6,062 nt of DNA from assembly GCA_964550025.1 (NCBI GenBank), contig CAZJYI010000335.1, positions 1 to 6,062 of the forward strand, read 5' to 3'. Origin of the DNA: CAZJYI01 sp964550025 (GTDB lineage Bacteria; Verrucomicrobiota; Kiritimatiellia; UBA8416; CAYOBW01). Made by a program: the position numbers and the translations under genes. Under the pieces are notes generated by a model. It was given only the letters and a program-made list of their open reading frames with translations. It searched no databases and was not told the DNA's origin. Of this stretch, positions 1-5,536 are shown one piece after another. Positions within the stretch are counted from its first letter, which is position 1. Each line of letters begins with the position of its first letter.

Positions 1-141
1 GGAGAATGAAGCAGCTTGCCAAAATGTTGAGTGTTGAGACGTGACCCTTAAGACCCTCGGACACGTGTCGAGGGAATCTGTCGGCGAGGCCGCCGGTAGA
101 GTTCTCGAACTCATGCAACGCATTGTCGCGTTTGACGGCTG

Positions 142-357
142 ATGCGAGCGACAGACCGCAGGGCGACTCTGTGCCAACAATGGAAGGACGTGACGGAGAA
201 CGTACGTATCGCGGAAGTCGTAGAGGAGAGCATTCAGCAAGCCTGGACACGTGGCCCTTTCGATCGCCTGATCGTGGCACAGGCCAAGACGGGAGATGCC
301 CCCCTGCTCTCGAAAGACCGGACCATCCTCGAGCACTACCCCGGCGCGGTGTGGTGA
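142..357 (+). pseudogene. VapC-like PIN-domain toxin, C-terminal remnant
   Basis: The 71-residue reading frame matches the C-terminal half of VapC-type PIN-domain ribonucleases, the toxin part of type II toxin-antitoxin pairs. The diagnostic stretch is AWTRGPFDRLIVAQAK (about residues 34-49), followed by APLLSKDRTI and the usual terminal HYPGAVW. PIN proteins of this type are normally about 125-140 residues, so the N-terminal half with the first catalytic acidic residues is missing. An in-frame stop at 133-135 blocks extension upstream, and the other upstream frames give no recognisable PIN sequence. The family usually has TRDPFDRL here; this copy has RG in place of RD, so one conserved acidic residue is also lost. 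No antitoxin gene is recognisable in the 141 bases upstream. I infer a decayed, inactive copy. The first half-dozen residues after the ATG at 142 do not look PIN-like, so the true edge of homology is uncertain. Confidence 0.62.
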
Positions 358-385
358 GATCGGAACGCCTGGCGCGTTCCGCTAC
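356..385. repeat. 30-nt hairpin repeat, copy 1
   Basis: This is the first of two near-identical 30-nt units, 82 nt apart. Its core is a perfect 8-bp inverted repeat, CGGAACGC (361-368) and GCGTTCCG (374-381), around the loop CTGGC. The unit starts on the last two bases of the PIN remnant's stop codon. The form (short GC-rich palindrome, intergenic, repeated) resembles REP-type dispersed repeats; whether it recurs elsewhere in the genome cannot be seen here. Confidence 0.7.
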
Positions 386-412
386 ACAGAACCCCTGGCC
401 GGAGCAGTAGCA

Positions 413-447
413 GAAGACGCCGAGTCTTCCGATGTGCGAGATCGGAA
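413..447. repeat. Overlapping inverted repeats between the two hairpin-repeat copies
   Basis: Two further perfect inverted repeats lie between and into the 30-nt repeats. GAAGAC (413-418) pairs with GTCTTC (424-429) around GCCGA. TTCCGAT (427-433) pairs with ATCGGAA (441-447) around GTGCGAG. The second shares bases with the first and with the left arm of repeat copy 2, so in RNA these folds would be mutually exclusive. They lie about 125-160 nt upstream of the propeller gene start. A regulatory role is possible, but no poly-T tract or leader peptide supports attenuation. Confidence 0.5.
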
Positions 448-467
448 CGCTTGGCGCGTTCCGCTAC
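438..467. repeat. 30-nt hairpin repeat, copy 2
   Basis: This second copy differs from the first only at one loop base (T at 451 where copy 1 has C at 369). The 8-bp stem, CGGAACGC (443-450) with GCGTTCCG (456-463), is fully conserved. Perfect stems with the only difference in the loop fit conservation of structure, although one substitution is weak evidence. It lies about 100 nt upstream of the propeller gene's start codon. Confidence 0.7.
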
Positions 468-556
468 GAGGAGCTTCCTCCCGTTCCCATTCCTTGCTTT
501 GTCCCCTGGCCTGGGGCACACTGCCGGAGGGTCGCGCAACTGATTGGATACCATGG

Positions 557-562
557 AAGGGG
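557..562 (+). promoter_or_regulatory. Ribosome binding site deciding the propeller gene start
   Basis: AAGGGG lies 8 nt before the ATG at 571, within the longer purine run GGAAGGGG. The reading frame is open further upstream (TTG at 544, ATG at 553), but those starts lack a Shine-Dalgarno match and would put charged residues in front of the signal peptide. The ATG at 571 is therefore preferred; the second ATG at 574 is a close alternative. Confidence 0.6.
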
Positions 563-570
563 ATCGAACT

Positions 571-3500
571 ATGATGCGCATTCTCGCTGTCACCCTGGCT
601 GCCCTCCACATCGCTTCGGCCGCGGCAACGGCCCAGGCACCCGCCGGTCTGGCCGGCGGACTGGTCGTTCAGCTCGGAGCGGACGACATCGAGACTCCCG
701 CCCGCCTCGGCCGGAGCGGGCGCTATCTCGTCCACGTTCTGGACACTGACGCCGCGGCCGTGGCCAAAGCGCAGGCGCAGTTTCACGCGAAGGGCTGCTA
801 CGGTCTGGTCAGCGCCGAGCGGCTGGCCGATCCCGGACGGCTCCCGTACACGGAGAACCTGGTCAATCTGGTGATAGTGGCCAGTGACCCGTCTGCGCCT
901 GACGGCTCCGCCGCGGCAAGCAAGTGGCAAGTGGCAAGGGAAGAGATCATGCGGGTATTGGCACCAGGGGGTGTCGCCGTGTATCTCGACGCGCGACTAG
1001 CGACTAGCGACTCGTTCAGTAAACCGTGGCCGAAGGGCATGGACATGTGGACACACTCGCGGCACGGGGCGGACGGCAATGCCGTTTCCGGCGACACGAT
1101 TGTCGGGCCGCCGCGGCGCATCCGGTGGGTTGCGGCGGCGACGAAGGAGGTCGAGGGCGTGGTCACGGCCGGCGGGCGGAACTTCTATGGCGGGATACTC
1201 GCGCGCGACAGTTTCAACGGGCTCCGGCTCTGGCACCGCGATCTCGGCCGGGCGAAGCACAACATCGGCGCATTTCAGTTGCCCGGCCTTGCACGCGGTC
1301 GCGCGCGGCCGGTCGCGGCAGGCGACCGGGTCTTCGCGGTCGAGAAGGGCAAACTCGTCGCCCTGGACGCGACCACGGGCAAGGTCCTGCGGACGTTCCC
1401 CGGACTCACCAACCTGCGCGACCTCGTACACTGCGATGGGACGGTGATCGCGTGCGATAGCCAGTCGGTCATGGCGTTCAACGCGGATGCGGGCAGCGCG
1501 GCCTGGACCTGCCCGGCCATGGGCGCGCGCAACCTGACGGTCGCCAACGGTATCGTGACCTTCATCCAGGGGGGACTGGAGAAGGGGCCCCAACCCGAAG
1601 CCGTCGCGCTTGATCTCGCCACCGGCAACGTCAAGTGGCGGCGGGGCGACCTGCCCTGGCTCAAGCGGGTCTACCGCACCGTCCTCAGCGGGGAGTACCT
1701 CTGCTTCGAAGAGTCGTCGCTCAACGACCACGACAAGGGCAACGCCATGCACATGGTCCTGGCCGGGACCGGTGTCTCCGCCTGGAGCAAGGCCTACCCC
1801 CCGGGCATGAATCACAACCGCCAGGCGCGGGCCATGTTCCTGGGCGACGATGTGTGGATCCTGCACGGGGGCAGGGTCGACACCCACGATCCCGAGAAGA
1901 AACGCGGAGTCGCCCTGCAGACCTCGGCACTCGATCCACATACCGGCGAAACGCGCCGCACCTACTCGGCCGCCCTCGCCCACTGCTTCCCCCCCGTCGC
2001 GACGCCCAACTGGATGTTCTCCGGCGTGATGGACCTGACCAATCTCAAGACCGGCGCCCTGATCGTCAACCCGATCACCAAGGCCAACTGCTCGCGCGAA
2101 TACGGCTGGGTCCCCGCCAACGGCCTGGTCTACGCTACGCCCAAGCACTGCACCTGCTGGCCCATTCTGCGGGGGTACGTGGCGCTGGCACCCGCCTCCG
2201 CCGAGGCTCCCGCCTTCGCCAAGGCTACGGCGGACAAGCAGGGGGCAGGGCGGCTGGAGAAAGGTCCGGCCTATGGCGCAACTCAGGTTTCAGGTCTCAG
2301 CCCTCAGCCCTCCGAAGACTGGCCTTTGTACCGTCATGACCGCTGGCGCAGCGGGAGCACGACGGCTCCCGGGCCTAAGTCGCTCGCCGTCAAATGGACT
2401 ACTTCTCTCGCCCCCTCTGCGCCTCTCCCCGACGGTCCCATCCTGCACGACTGGCGCGAGAACGAGTTCGTCAAGGGGCCGGTCAGCGCGCCGACTGTTG
2501 CCGGCGGGCTGGTCTACGTCGCACGGCCCGATGCGCACGAGGTCGTCGCGCTCGACGCCGCAACGGGCAAGGTGCGCTGGCGCTTCACGGCCAACGGCCG
2601 GGTCGATCTGCCGCCCGCCATCCATCGCGGACTTTGTCTCTTCGGCACACACGCCGGGCACGTGTATGCGCTGCGCGCGGACACGGGGCAGCTCGCATGG
2701 CGTTTCCGCGCCGCGCCCGTCGACGAGCGCATCGTGGCCTACGGCCAGGTCGAGTCGCCCTGGCCCGTGGCAGGAGCGGTTCTTGTCATGGATGATATCG
2801 CCTACTTCGCGGCGGGCCGCCAGCCGCTGGCCGACGGCGGCATCTTCGTCTACGCCATGGAACCGGTCACGGGACAGCAGCTCTGGATGCATCAACTGGA
2901 CACGATCCCGCAAAAGGGTTTCTACGAGAACTCCGGGCTGGAGTTCGACCCGATCGACATTCTGCACCAGGAGGGGGACGGCATCACGCTTTCGCGCTGG
3001 ATCCTGACGCGCGACGGGAAGACCGCGAAGGTCGACAAGTGGAACGCCTTCGCGCGCCTCGACACCGGCGGAGGCGCGGTGTGGGTGCCGCGCGGATGCT
3101 GGACGTACGGTCCCCGCCACCAGGACCGTTTCCGCGGGGAGGCGCCGCGCCGCCCGCTGTGTGTCTTCCGCGACCACGTGGTTCTCAGTTCGTTCAACGG
3201 CAGTACGGAGCTGTTCCGGCGCGACTTTGACCTGGAGGGCGGCGAGCAGTTCAACAGCAAGTGGATCACGGGGTGGGAAGCCGCGCAGAAGGGCAACAAG
3301 GGCAAGAACCCCTTCAGGACCTATCGCCTGGCAGAGAAGACCAATTGGCGGTCGGACCCGTTCACGCCGGCGGAGCAGAGGAAGCCGCGCGTCCCCGGCG
3401 CACAGATGAGCAACGAGCTGTACGTCATGGCAATGGCCGGCGACGGGCGTCTCTTTGTCGGCCACAAGGACGGCCGTTTGAAGGTCGTCTCGGGGGCGGA

Positions 3501-3618
3501 CGGGTCCACGTTGGCCGAGACGAAGGTTCCACCGCCCGCCTGGGACTCGCTAGCCATCGCCAACCGGCAGCTATACCTGGTATCGCAGGCGGGCGAACTG
3601 CTGTGCATCGGGGAGTAG
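571..3618 (+). CDS. Secreted PQQ-type beta-propeller protein with N-terminal methyltransferase-like domain
   Basis: The product is 1015 residues. Residues 1-23 form a signal peptide (hydrophobic run, AQA before the likely cleavage site). Residues about 27-140 resemble a class I methyltransferase: LVVQLGADD in the motif I position, LVHVLDTD, LPYTENLVNLVIV, and RVLAPGGVAVY. The glycine-rich SAM-binding loop is degenerate, so catalysis is doubtful. The rest carries PQQ-like blades of the form ALDxxTGKVxW, clearest at about 263-276, 346-357, 659-671, 699-711 and 761-773. These belong to the PQQ/BamB-like propeller superfamily, and I recall this fused arrangement from planctomycete proteins. A cysteine cluster (Cys507, Cys527, Cys529) precedes a variable linker (541-582) containing two kinds of repeat DNA. 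The substrate is unknown; binding a cofactor or mediating envelope protein contacts are both possible. It appears to be a single-gene unit, with the nearest downstream gene convergent. Confidence 0.85.
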   Translation: MMRILAVTLAALHIASAAATAQAPAGLAGGLVVQLGADDIETPARLGRSGRYLVHVLDTDAAAVAKAQAQFHAKGCYGLVSAERLADPGRLPYTENLVNLVIVASDPSAPDGSAAASKWQVAREEIMRVLAPGGVAVYLDARLATSDSFSKPWPKGMDMWTHSRHGADGNAVSGDTIVGPPRRIRWVAAATKEVEGVVTAGGRNFYGGILARDSFNGLRLWHRDLGRAKHNIGAFQLPGLARGRARPVAAGDRVFAVEKGKLVALDATTGKVLRTFPGLTNLRDLVHCDGTVIACDSQSVMAFNADAGSAAWTCPAMGARNLTVANGIVTFIQGGLEKGPQPEAVALDLATGNVKWRRGDLPWLKRVYRTVLSGEYLCFEESSLNDHDKGNAMHMVLAGTGVSAWSKAYPPGMNHNRQARAMFLGDDVWILHGGRVDTHDPEKKRGVALQTSALDPHTGETRRTYSAALAHCFPPVATPNWMFSGVMDLTNLKTGALIVNPITKANCSREYGWVPANGLVYATPKHCTCWPILRGYVALAPASAEAPAFAKATADKQGAGRLEKGPAYGATQVSGLSPQPSEDWPLYRHDRWRSGSTTAPGPKSLAVKWTTSLAPSAPLPDGPILHDWRENEFVKGPVSAPTVAGGLVYVARPDAHEVVALDAATGKVRWRFTANGRVDLPPAIHRGLCLFGTHAGHVYALRADTGQLAWRFRAAPVDERIVAYGQVESPWPVAGAVLVMDDIAYFAAGRQPLADGGIFVYAMEPVTGQQLWMHQLDTIPQKGFYENSGLEFDPIDILHQEGDGITLSRWILTRDGKTAKVDKWNAFARLDTGGGAVWVPRGCWTYGPRHQDRFRGEAPRRPLCVFRDHVVLSSFNGSTELFRRDFDLEGGEQFNSKWITGWEAAQKGNKGKNPFRTYRLAEKTNWRSDPFTPAEQRKPRVPGAQMSNELYVMAMAGDGRLFVGHKDGRLKVVSGADGSTLAETKVPPPAWDSLAIANRQLYLVSQAGELLCIGE
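921..938 (+). repeat. Period-7 tandem repeat inside the propeller gene (first)
   Basis: CAAGTGG occurs twice in tandem and is followed by a partial third unit, CAAG. It encodes residues about 117-123 (SKWQVAR), just before the conserved RVLAPGG segment, at a point where related proteins, as I remember them, vary in length. A change by one 7-nt unit would shift the reading frame. Confidence 0.6.
993..1012 (+). repeat. Period-7 tandem repeat inside the propeller gene (second)
   Basis: GCGACTA occurs twice and is followed by GCGACT, giving 20 nt of perfect period-7 sequence. It encodes part of ARLATSDS (residues about 141-148), between the methyltransferase-like domain and the conserved KPWPKGMDMWTH segment. 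It lies 54 nt after the first heptamer array and has a different unit sequence. Confidence 0.65.
2191..2243 (+). repeat. Twin-hairpin dispersed-type repeat inserted in frame in the linker
   Basis: Two perfect hairpins lie side by side with the same loop: GCCTC-CGCC-GAGGC (2194-2207) and GCCTT-CGCC-AAGGC (2212-2225), separated by four bases. They are followed by TACGGCGGACAAGCAG. In this frame the element reads ASAEAPAFAKATADKQG (residues about 542-558). In another frame it reads LRQGYGGQAG. I recall both peptides recurring in unrelated predicted proteins from environmental bacteria, which suggests a genome-wide repeat family. It sits between the conserved GYVALAP and RLEKGPAYG segments and keeps the reading frame open. 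The exact boundaries are uncertain. Confidence 0.7.
2284..2311 (+). repeat. Period-7 tandem repeat inside the propeller gene (third)
   Basis: Four 7-nt units stand in tandem: CAGGTTT, CAGGTCT, CAGCCCT, CAGCCCT. The last two are identical and the first two differ at one position. They encode VSGLSPQPS (residues about 573-581), directly before the conserved DWPLYRHDRWRSG segment and 40 nt after the twin-hairpin repeat. Both repeats therefore lie in the same roughly 40-residue linker between the two halves of the propeller protein. Confidence 0.65.
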
Positions 3619-3769
3619 GCCCCTGTAGCAGCGATTCCCATCACAGCCGAGGACTTACCTCCCGCGCACCATGGAGACGCTCTCACGAGCGCACTACGAA
3701 CGAGGGAGCCCCGCATCTGTGTTTGTGTGCGCCCGTCAGGACACCCCCTCGGTCAACGGTAATCCACAC

Positions 3770-3841
3770 TGAGGATTGCTGCTCCTGCAGTGAACTTGTG
3801 GCCCGCGCTTGCCGAGCGCGGGCATCCCTCCGCAATCCTCA
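3770..3841. terminator. Nested inverted repeat between convergent genes, possible shared terminator
   Basis: An outer perfect 10-bp inverted repeat, TGAGGATTGC (3770-3779) with GCAATCCTCA (3832-3841), encloses an inner perfect 9-bp GC-rich hairpin, GCCCGCGCT (3801-3809) with AGCGCGGGC (3815-3823), around the loop TGCCG. It lies between the 3' ends of the propeller gene (stop at 3618) and the minus-strand hydrolase gene (stop at 3867), where a bidirectional terminator would be expected. Neither strand has a T-tract after the stem, so it is not a canonical intrinsic terminator. A dispersed intergenic repeat is an equally good reading. The rest of 3619-3866 shows only a weak 5-bp hairpin (3678-3691). 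Confidence 0.45.
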
Positions 3842-3866
3842 ACAGGAACGAGACAGCCGTTGGCCG

Positions 3867-4955
3867 CTACTTGAAATGTCTGGCCAGGAACTCACCGACA
3901 TCTTCGTTGGAGGGGCGCGAGCGGCCGTAGTGGAACTCGCACTCCACGCCCAGCGCATCGAGTTTGTCCTTCAGGGCCTTTCCGAACCAGGGGTGGTGGA
4001 TGACGAGGCCCTGGGAGGCGTTCTCCGGCAGGGGGACGTTGTCGAGCGCGCCGCCGTAGATGAGCATCGTCGGGGGATCGTCGGCCGTGGCGTGGTGGAC
4101 TGCTGACGATTCCCGCATCAGTGCCATGGTCTCCTCCCCGTCGTATCGACCATTGTCGACACCGTAGAACTTCGGCATGCTCGAATGCACCTTGCTGCCG
4201 CCGCCGATGTTCTTGCGGATCCAGTCCGGTTCCAGGTTCGTCGGTCCCGAGCGCGGCACAATGCAGGTCACCCGCGTCGATTGGCGGCAGACTGGATCCT
4301 CGCTGTCCGGGTCGGCCATGTCGTCCTTGTACGCGATCCACATGGTGATCACCGCACCGGCCGAACCGCCGCTGACTGCCACTTTACCGGGGTCGATGCC
4401 GAGCTCGCCGGCCTTATGGCGCAGGAACTGGATCGCCCGCGCACAGTCCTGCATCGGTACGGGGGTGATGACGTCCTCGCCGTTGACGAAACGGTAGTTC
4501 GACGACACAACCGCGTAGCCCATCGCCAGGTAGGGCGCCGGATTGAATCCTCTCTTGTCGCCGCCGACGAACCCCCCGCCGTGGAAGTAGACATAGACGG
4601 GAACGGGCTTCTCGGGGGACGCGCCTTCGGGCAGCCACAGGTCGAAGACGTTGCGATCGTGCGGTCCATAGCGCACGTCCGCGTGCGTCGGCGCCGGGCG
4701 TTTCGCTCCGCCCTGCCGCCGGCGTTCCAGCATCTTGCGACGCAGGGCCTCCAGCTTCGGACGCAGGGCGCGGGCCTCCGCCATGGTCAGCACGCCATCC
4801 TTGTTCGTGTCAGCCTCCGGGAATCGCTCGAGCGCGCGTTTGAGCCGCTCGTCGTTGGCGGAGGAACGCCCTTCCGCCCGCAACCCTCCGGCAGCGACTA
4901 TCAGGCACAAGGCTGCGGCGAGGAAGACATGTCGTACGAATGATGCTGTGGTCAT
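3867..4955 (-). CDS. Secreted EF-hand alpha/beta hydrolase (esterase/lipase-like)
   Basis: The product is 362 residues, read right to left. Residues 1-27 form a signal peptide (hydrophobic LAAALCLIVAAGG, then LRA). Residues 49-60 (DTNKDGVLTMAE) are a complete EF-hand calcium-binding loop, followed by a basic, probably helical spacer to about residue 85. The catalytic domain starts near 93 with YGPHDRNVFDLWLPEG, has the oxyanion motif HGGG at 125-128 and the nucleophile elbow GGSAG at 196-200 (Ser198). This is the pattern of the hormone-sensitive-lipase/BD-FAE-like esterases, which hydrolyse carboxylic esters. Asp305 is a candidate acid. The usual histidine near a C-terminal GHGF is absent; the nearest candidates are His320, His321 and His342. 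The substrate is unknown; acetylated or feruloylated polysaccharide is one possibility. The start codon is supported by a good ribosome binding site. No operon partner is evident. Confidence 0.87.
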   Translation of the reverse strand: MTTASFVRHVFLAAALCLIVAAGGLRAEGRSSANDERLKRALERFPEADTNKDGVLTMAEARALRPKLEALRRKMLERRRQGGAKRPAPTHADVRYGPHDRNVFDLWLPEGASPEKPVPVYVYFHGGGFVGGDKRGFNPAPYLAMGYAVVSSNYRFVNGEDVITPVPMQDCARAIQFLRHKAGELGIDPGKVAVSGGSAGAVITMWIAYKDDMADPDSEDPVCRQSTRVTCIVPRSGPTNLEPDWIRKNIGGGSKVHSSMPKFYGVDNGRYDGEETMALMRESSAVHHATADDPPTMLIYGGALDNVPLPENASQGLVIHHPWFGKALKDKLDALGVECEFHYGRSRPSNEDVGEFLARHFK

Positions 4956-4961
4956 GTTGGA

Positions 4962-4966
4962 CTCCT
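4962..4966 (-). promoter_or_regulatory. Ribosome binding site of the hydrolase gene
   Basis: On the minus strand, AGGAG lies 6 nt before the ATG at 4955, a near-ideal Shine-Dalgarno match and spacing. It fixes the start directly in front of the signal peptide. Confidence 0.75.
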
Positions 4967-5008
4967 GTTCCTGATGTCGTTCGGAATGCCGCTTCCAGGC
5001 GGAGGGAG

Positions 5009-5035
5009 ATTATCGCGCTCCACCCGGGAAGACAA
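5009..5035 (-). promoter_or_regulatory. Candidate sigma-70-type promoter of the hydrolase gene
   Basis: On the minus strand, TTGTCT (complement of 5030-5035, 4 of 6 to the -35 consensus) is followed after 15 nt by GATAAT (complement of 5009-5014, 5 of 6 to the -10 consensus). This would give a leader of roughly 45-50 nt. The spacer is shorter than the usual 17 nt, so the match is weak and could be chance. Confidence 0.28.
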
Positions 5036-5044
5036 GAGTGGGAG

Positions 5045-5078
5045 CCGGGGGCCCCATCACTCTTCACGTATCCCCCGG
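5045..5078. repeat. GC-rich inverted repeat upstream of the hydrolase gene
   Basis: CCGGGGG (5045-5051) pairs perfectly with CCCCCGG (5072-5078) around a 20-nt loop. The left arm also overlaps the self-complementary GGGGCCCC at 5048-5055. It lies about 90-120 nt upstream of the hydrolase start, on the far side of the candidate promoter, and its loop covers the stop codon of the weak small ORF. It could end transcription from that ORF, but no T-tract follows. Confidence 0.35.
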
Positions 5079-5221
5079 TGCCCGGCATTACCGTCAAGAC
5101 TGAGAGAATACGGCTCTGCGCGTTCCACGCCTGGCGCCGCGCCGGGAGCCGTCACTACGATTGGCATGAGAAATGCGATCAATACCGTCACCGCCACAAC
5201 GCGGTCTGGCAGGGAAGACAT
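5057..5221 (-). CDS. Possible small exported peptide, hypothetical
   Basis: This 54-codon reading frame starts at the ATG complementary to 5219-5221. It begins with MSSLPDR, then a hydrophobic run VVAVTVLIAFLMPIVV (residues 8-23), then TAPGAAPG, the layout of a signal peptide or a single membrane segment. About 30 polar residues follow. I recognise no family. There is no Shine-Dalgarno sequence at this ATG, and the same frame continues open upstream without a better start. It lies about 100 nt before the hydrolase gene on the same strand. It may be the front end of a decayed secreted-protein gene or simply a chance ORF; I favour chance slightly. Confidence 0.2.
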   Translation of the reverse strand: MSSLPDRVVAVTVLIAFLMPIVVTAPGAAPGVERAEPYSLSLDGNAGHRGIREE

Positions 5222-5520
5222 ACATAGCGCCGAACCGACGCAAGGACAGCGCCTTTTGGAGCCGTTCCGGGCGCCAAGGGGGGAGGATTGTCTCAACTTG
5301 GGGTGAATCATGTTTCGAGACCGCACTGGCACAAGACATATGGACCCGTGGCAACCCTCCCACATAACTCAGGTCTGGCCGGCACCCGACTGTAGGCGAG
5401 TCGCTGACAGCAGAACCGACATCGCCGCAGGTTCAAACATGCCCGGGGCTTGTGGTAATGTGGGCTGCGCGGACGGTGGGTGAGGTCGCGAAACGTGTGT
5501 GGCGGGACTGGGAGCATTGC

Positions 5521-5528
5521 GGGGAGAG
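5521..5528 (+). promoter_or_regulatory. Ribosome binding site of the GAF gene
   Basis: GGGGAGAG lies 8 nt before the ATG at 5537. The frame stays open upstream to 5459, with GTG codons at 5480 and 5495, but neither has a comparable purine-rich site. The ATG at 5537 is therefore preferred. Confidence 0.55.
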
Positions 5529-5536
5529 CTCTGAAA

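Larger units (their letters stand above)
4956..5536. other. Divergent intergenic region, no firmly supported gene
   Basis: This 581-nt gap separates the minus-strand hydrolase gene from the plus-strand GAF gene. Its left end holds the hydrolase gene's ribosome binding site and candidate promoter. It also contains a 7-bp inverted repeat (5045-5078) and one weak minus-strand small ORF (5057-5221). Between about 5222 and 5520 I see no coding signal, RNA gene or repeat that I can support. A 57-codon plus-strand ORF at 5310-5483 has no recognisable features. Confidence 0.5.

Noticed and set aside
6..142. Short overlapping ORFs at the left edge (6-44 and 41-142)
   Set aside because: The overlaps at stop and start codons look translationally coupled, but the peptides (12 and 33 residues) match no antitoxin or other family I recognise. 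They may be debris of the decayed toxin locus.
416..450. Resemblance to sequencing-adapter ends (AGATCGGAA and TCTTCCGAT)
   Set aside because: The similarity stops after nine bases, the following bases differ from adapter sequence, and AGATCGGAA occurs twice as part of a conserved genomic hairpin repeat. Chance similarity is more likely than contamination.
494..522. Possible promoter TTGCTT, 17 nt, CACACT upstream of the propeller gene
   Set aside because: The spacing is ideal, but the -10 matches only 3 of 6 consensus positions and the -35 is also poor, below what would be expected by chance in 200 nt.
997..2148. Long minus-strand ORF of 383 codons opposite the propeller gene
   Set aside because: It is fully antisense to a gene with clear protein motifs, and its translation is rich in Arg, Gly, Pro and Ala with no family signature, as expected for the complementary strand of GC-rich coding sequence. 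The same applies to the minus-strand ORF at 2290-3465.
4185..4943. Plus-strand ORF of 252 codons opposite the hydrolase gene
   Set aside because: The hydrolase on the minus strand has HGGG, GGSAG, an EF-hand, a signal peptide and a ribosome binding site. The opposite frame has no recognisable domain.
5116..5138. Possible third copy of the upstream hairpin repeat (shares GCGCGTTCC and CGCCTGGCGC)
   Set aside because: The two words occur in swapped order and do not form the 8-bp stem. This looks like chance in GC-rich DNA.
5310..5483. Small plus-strand ORF of 57 codons (ATG at 5310)
   Set aside because: It has no recognisable domain, signal peptide or amphipathic pattern and only a weak purine run upstream. 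It is indistinguishable from a chance ORF.
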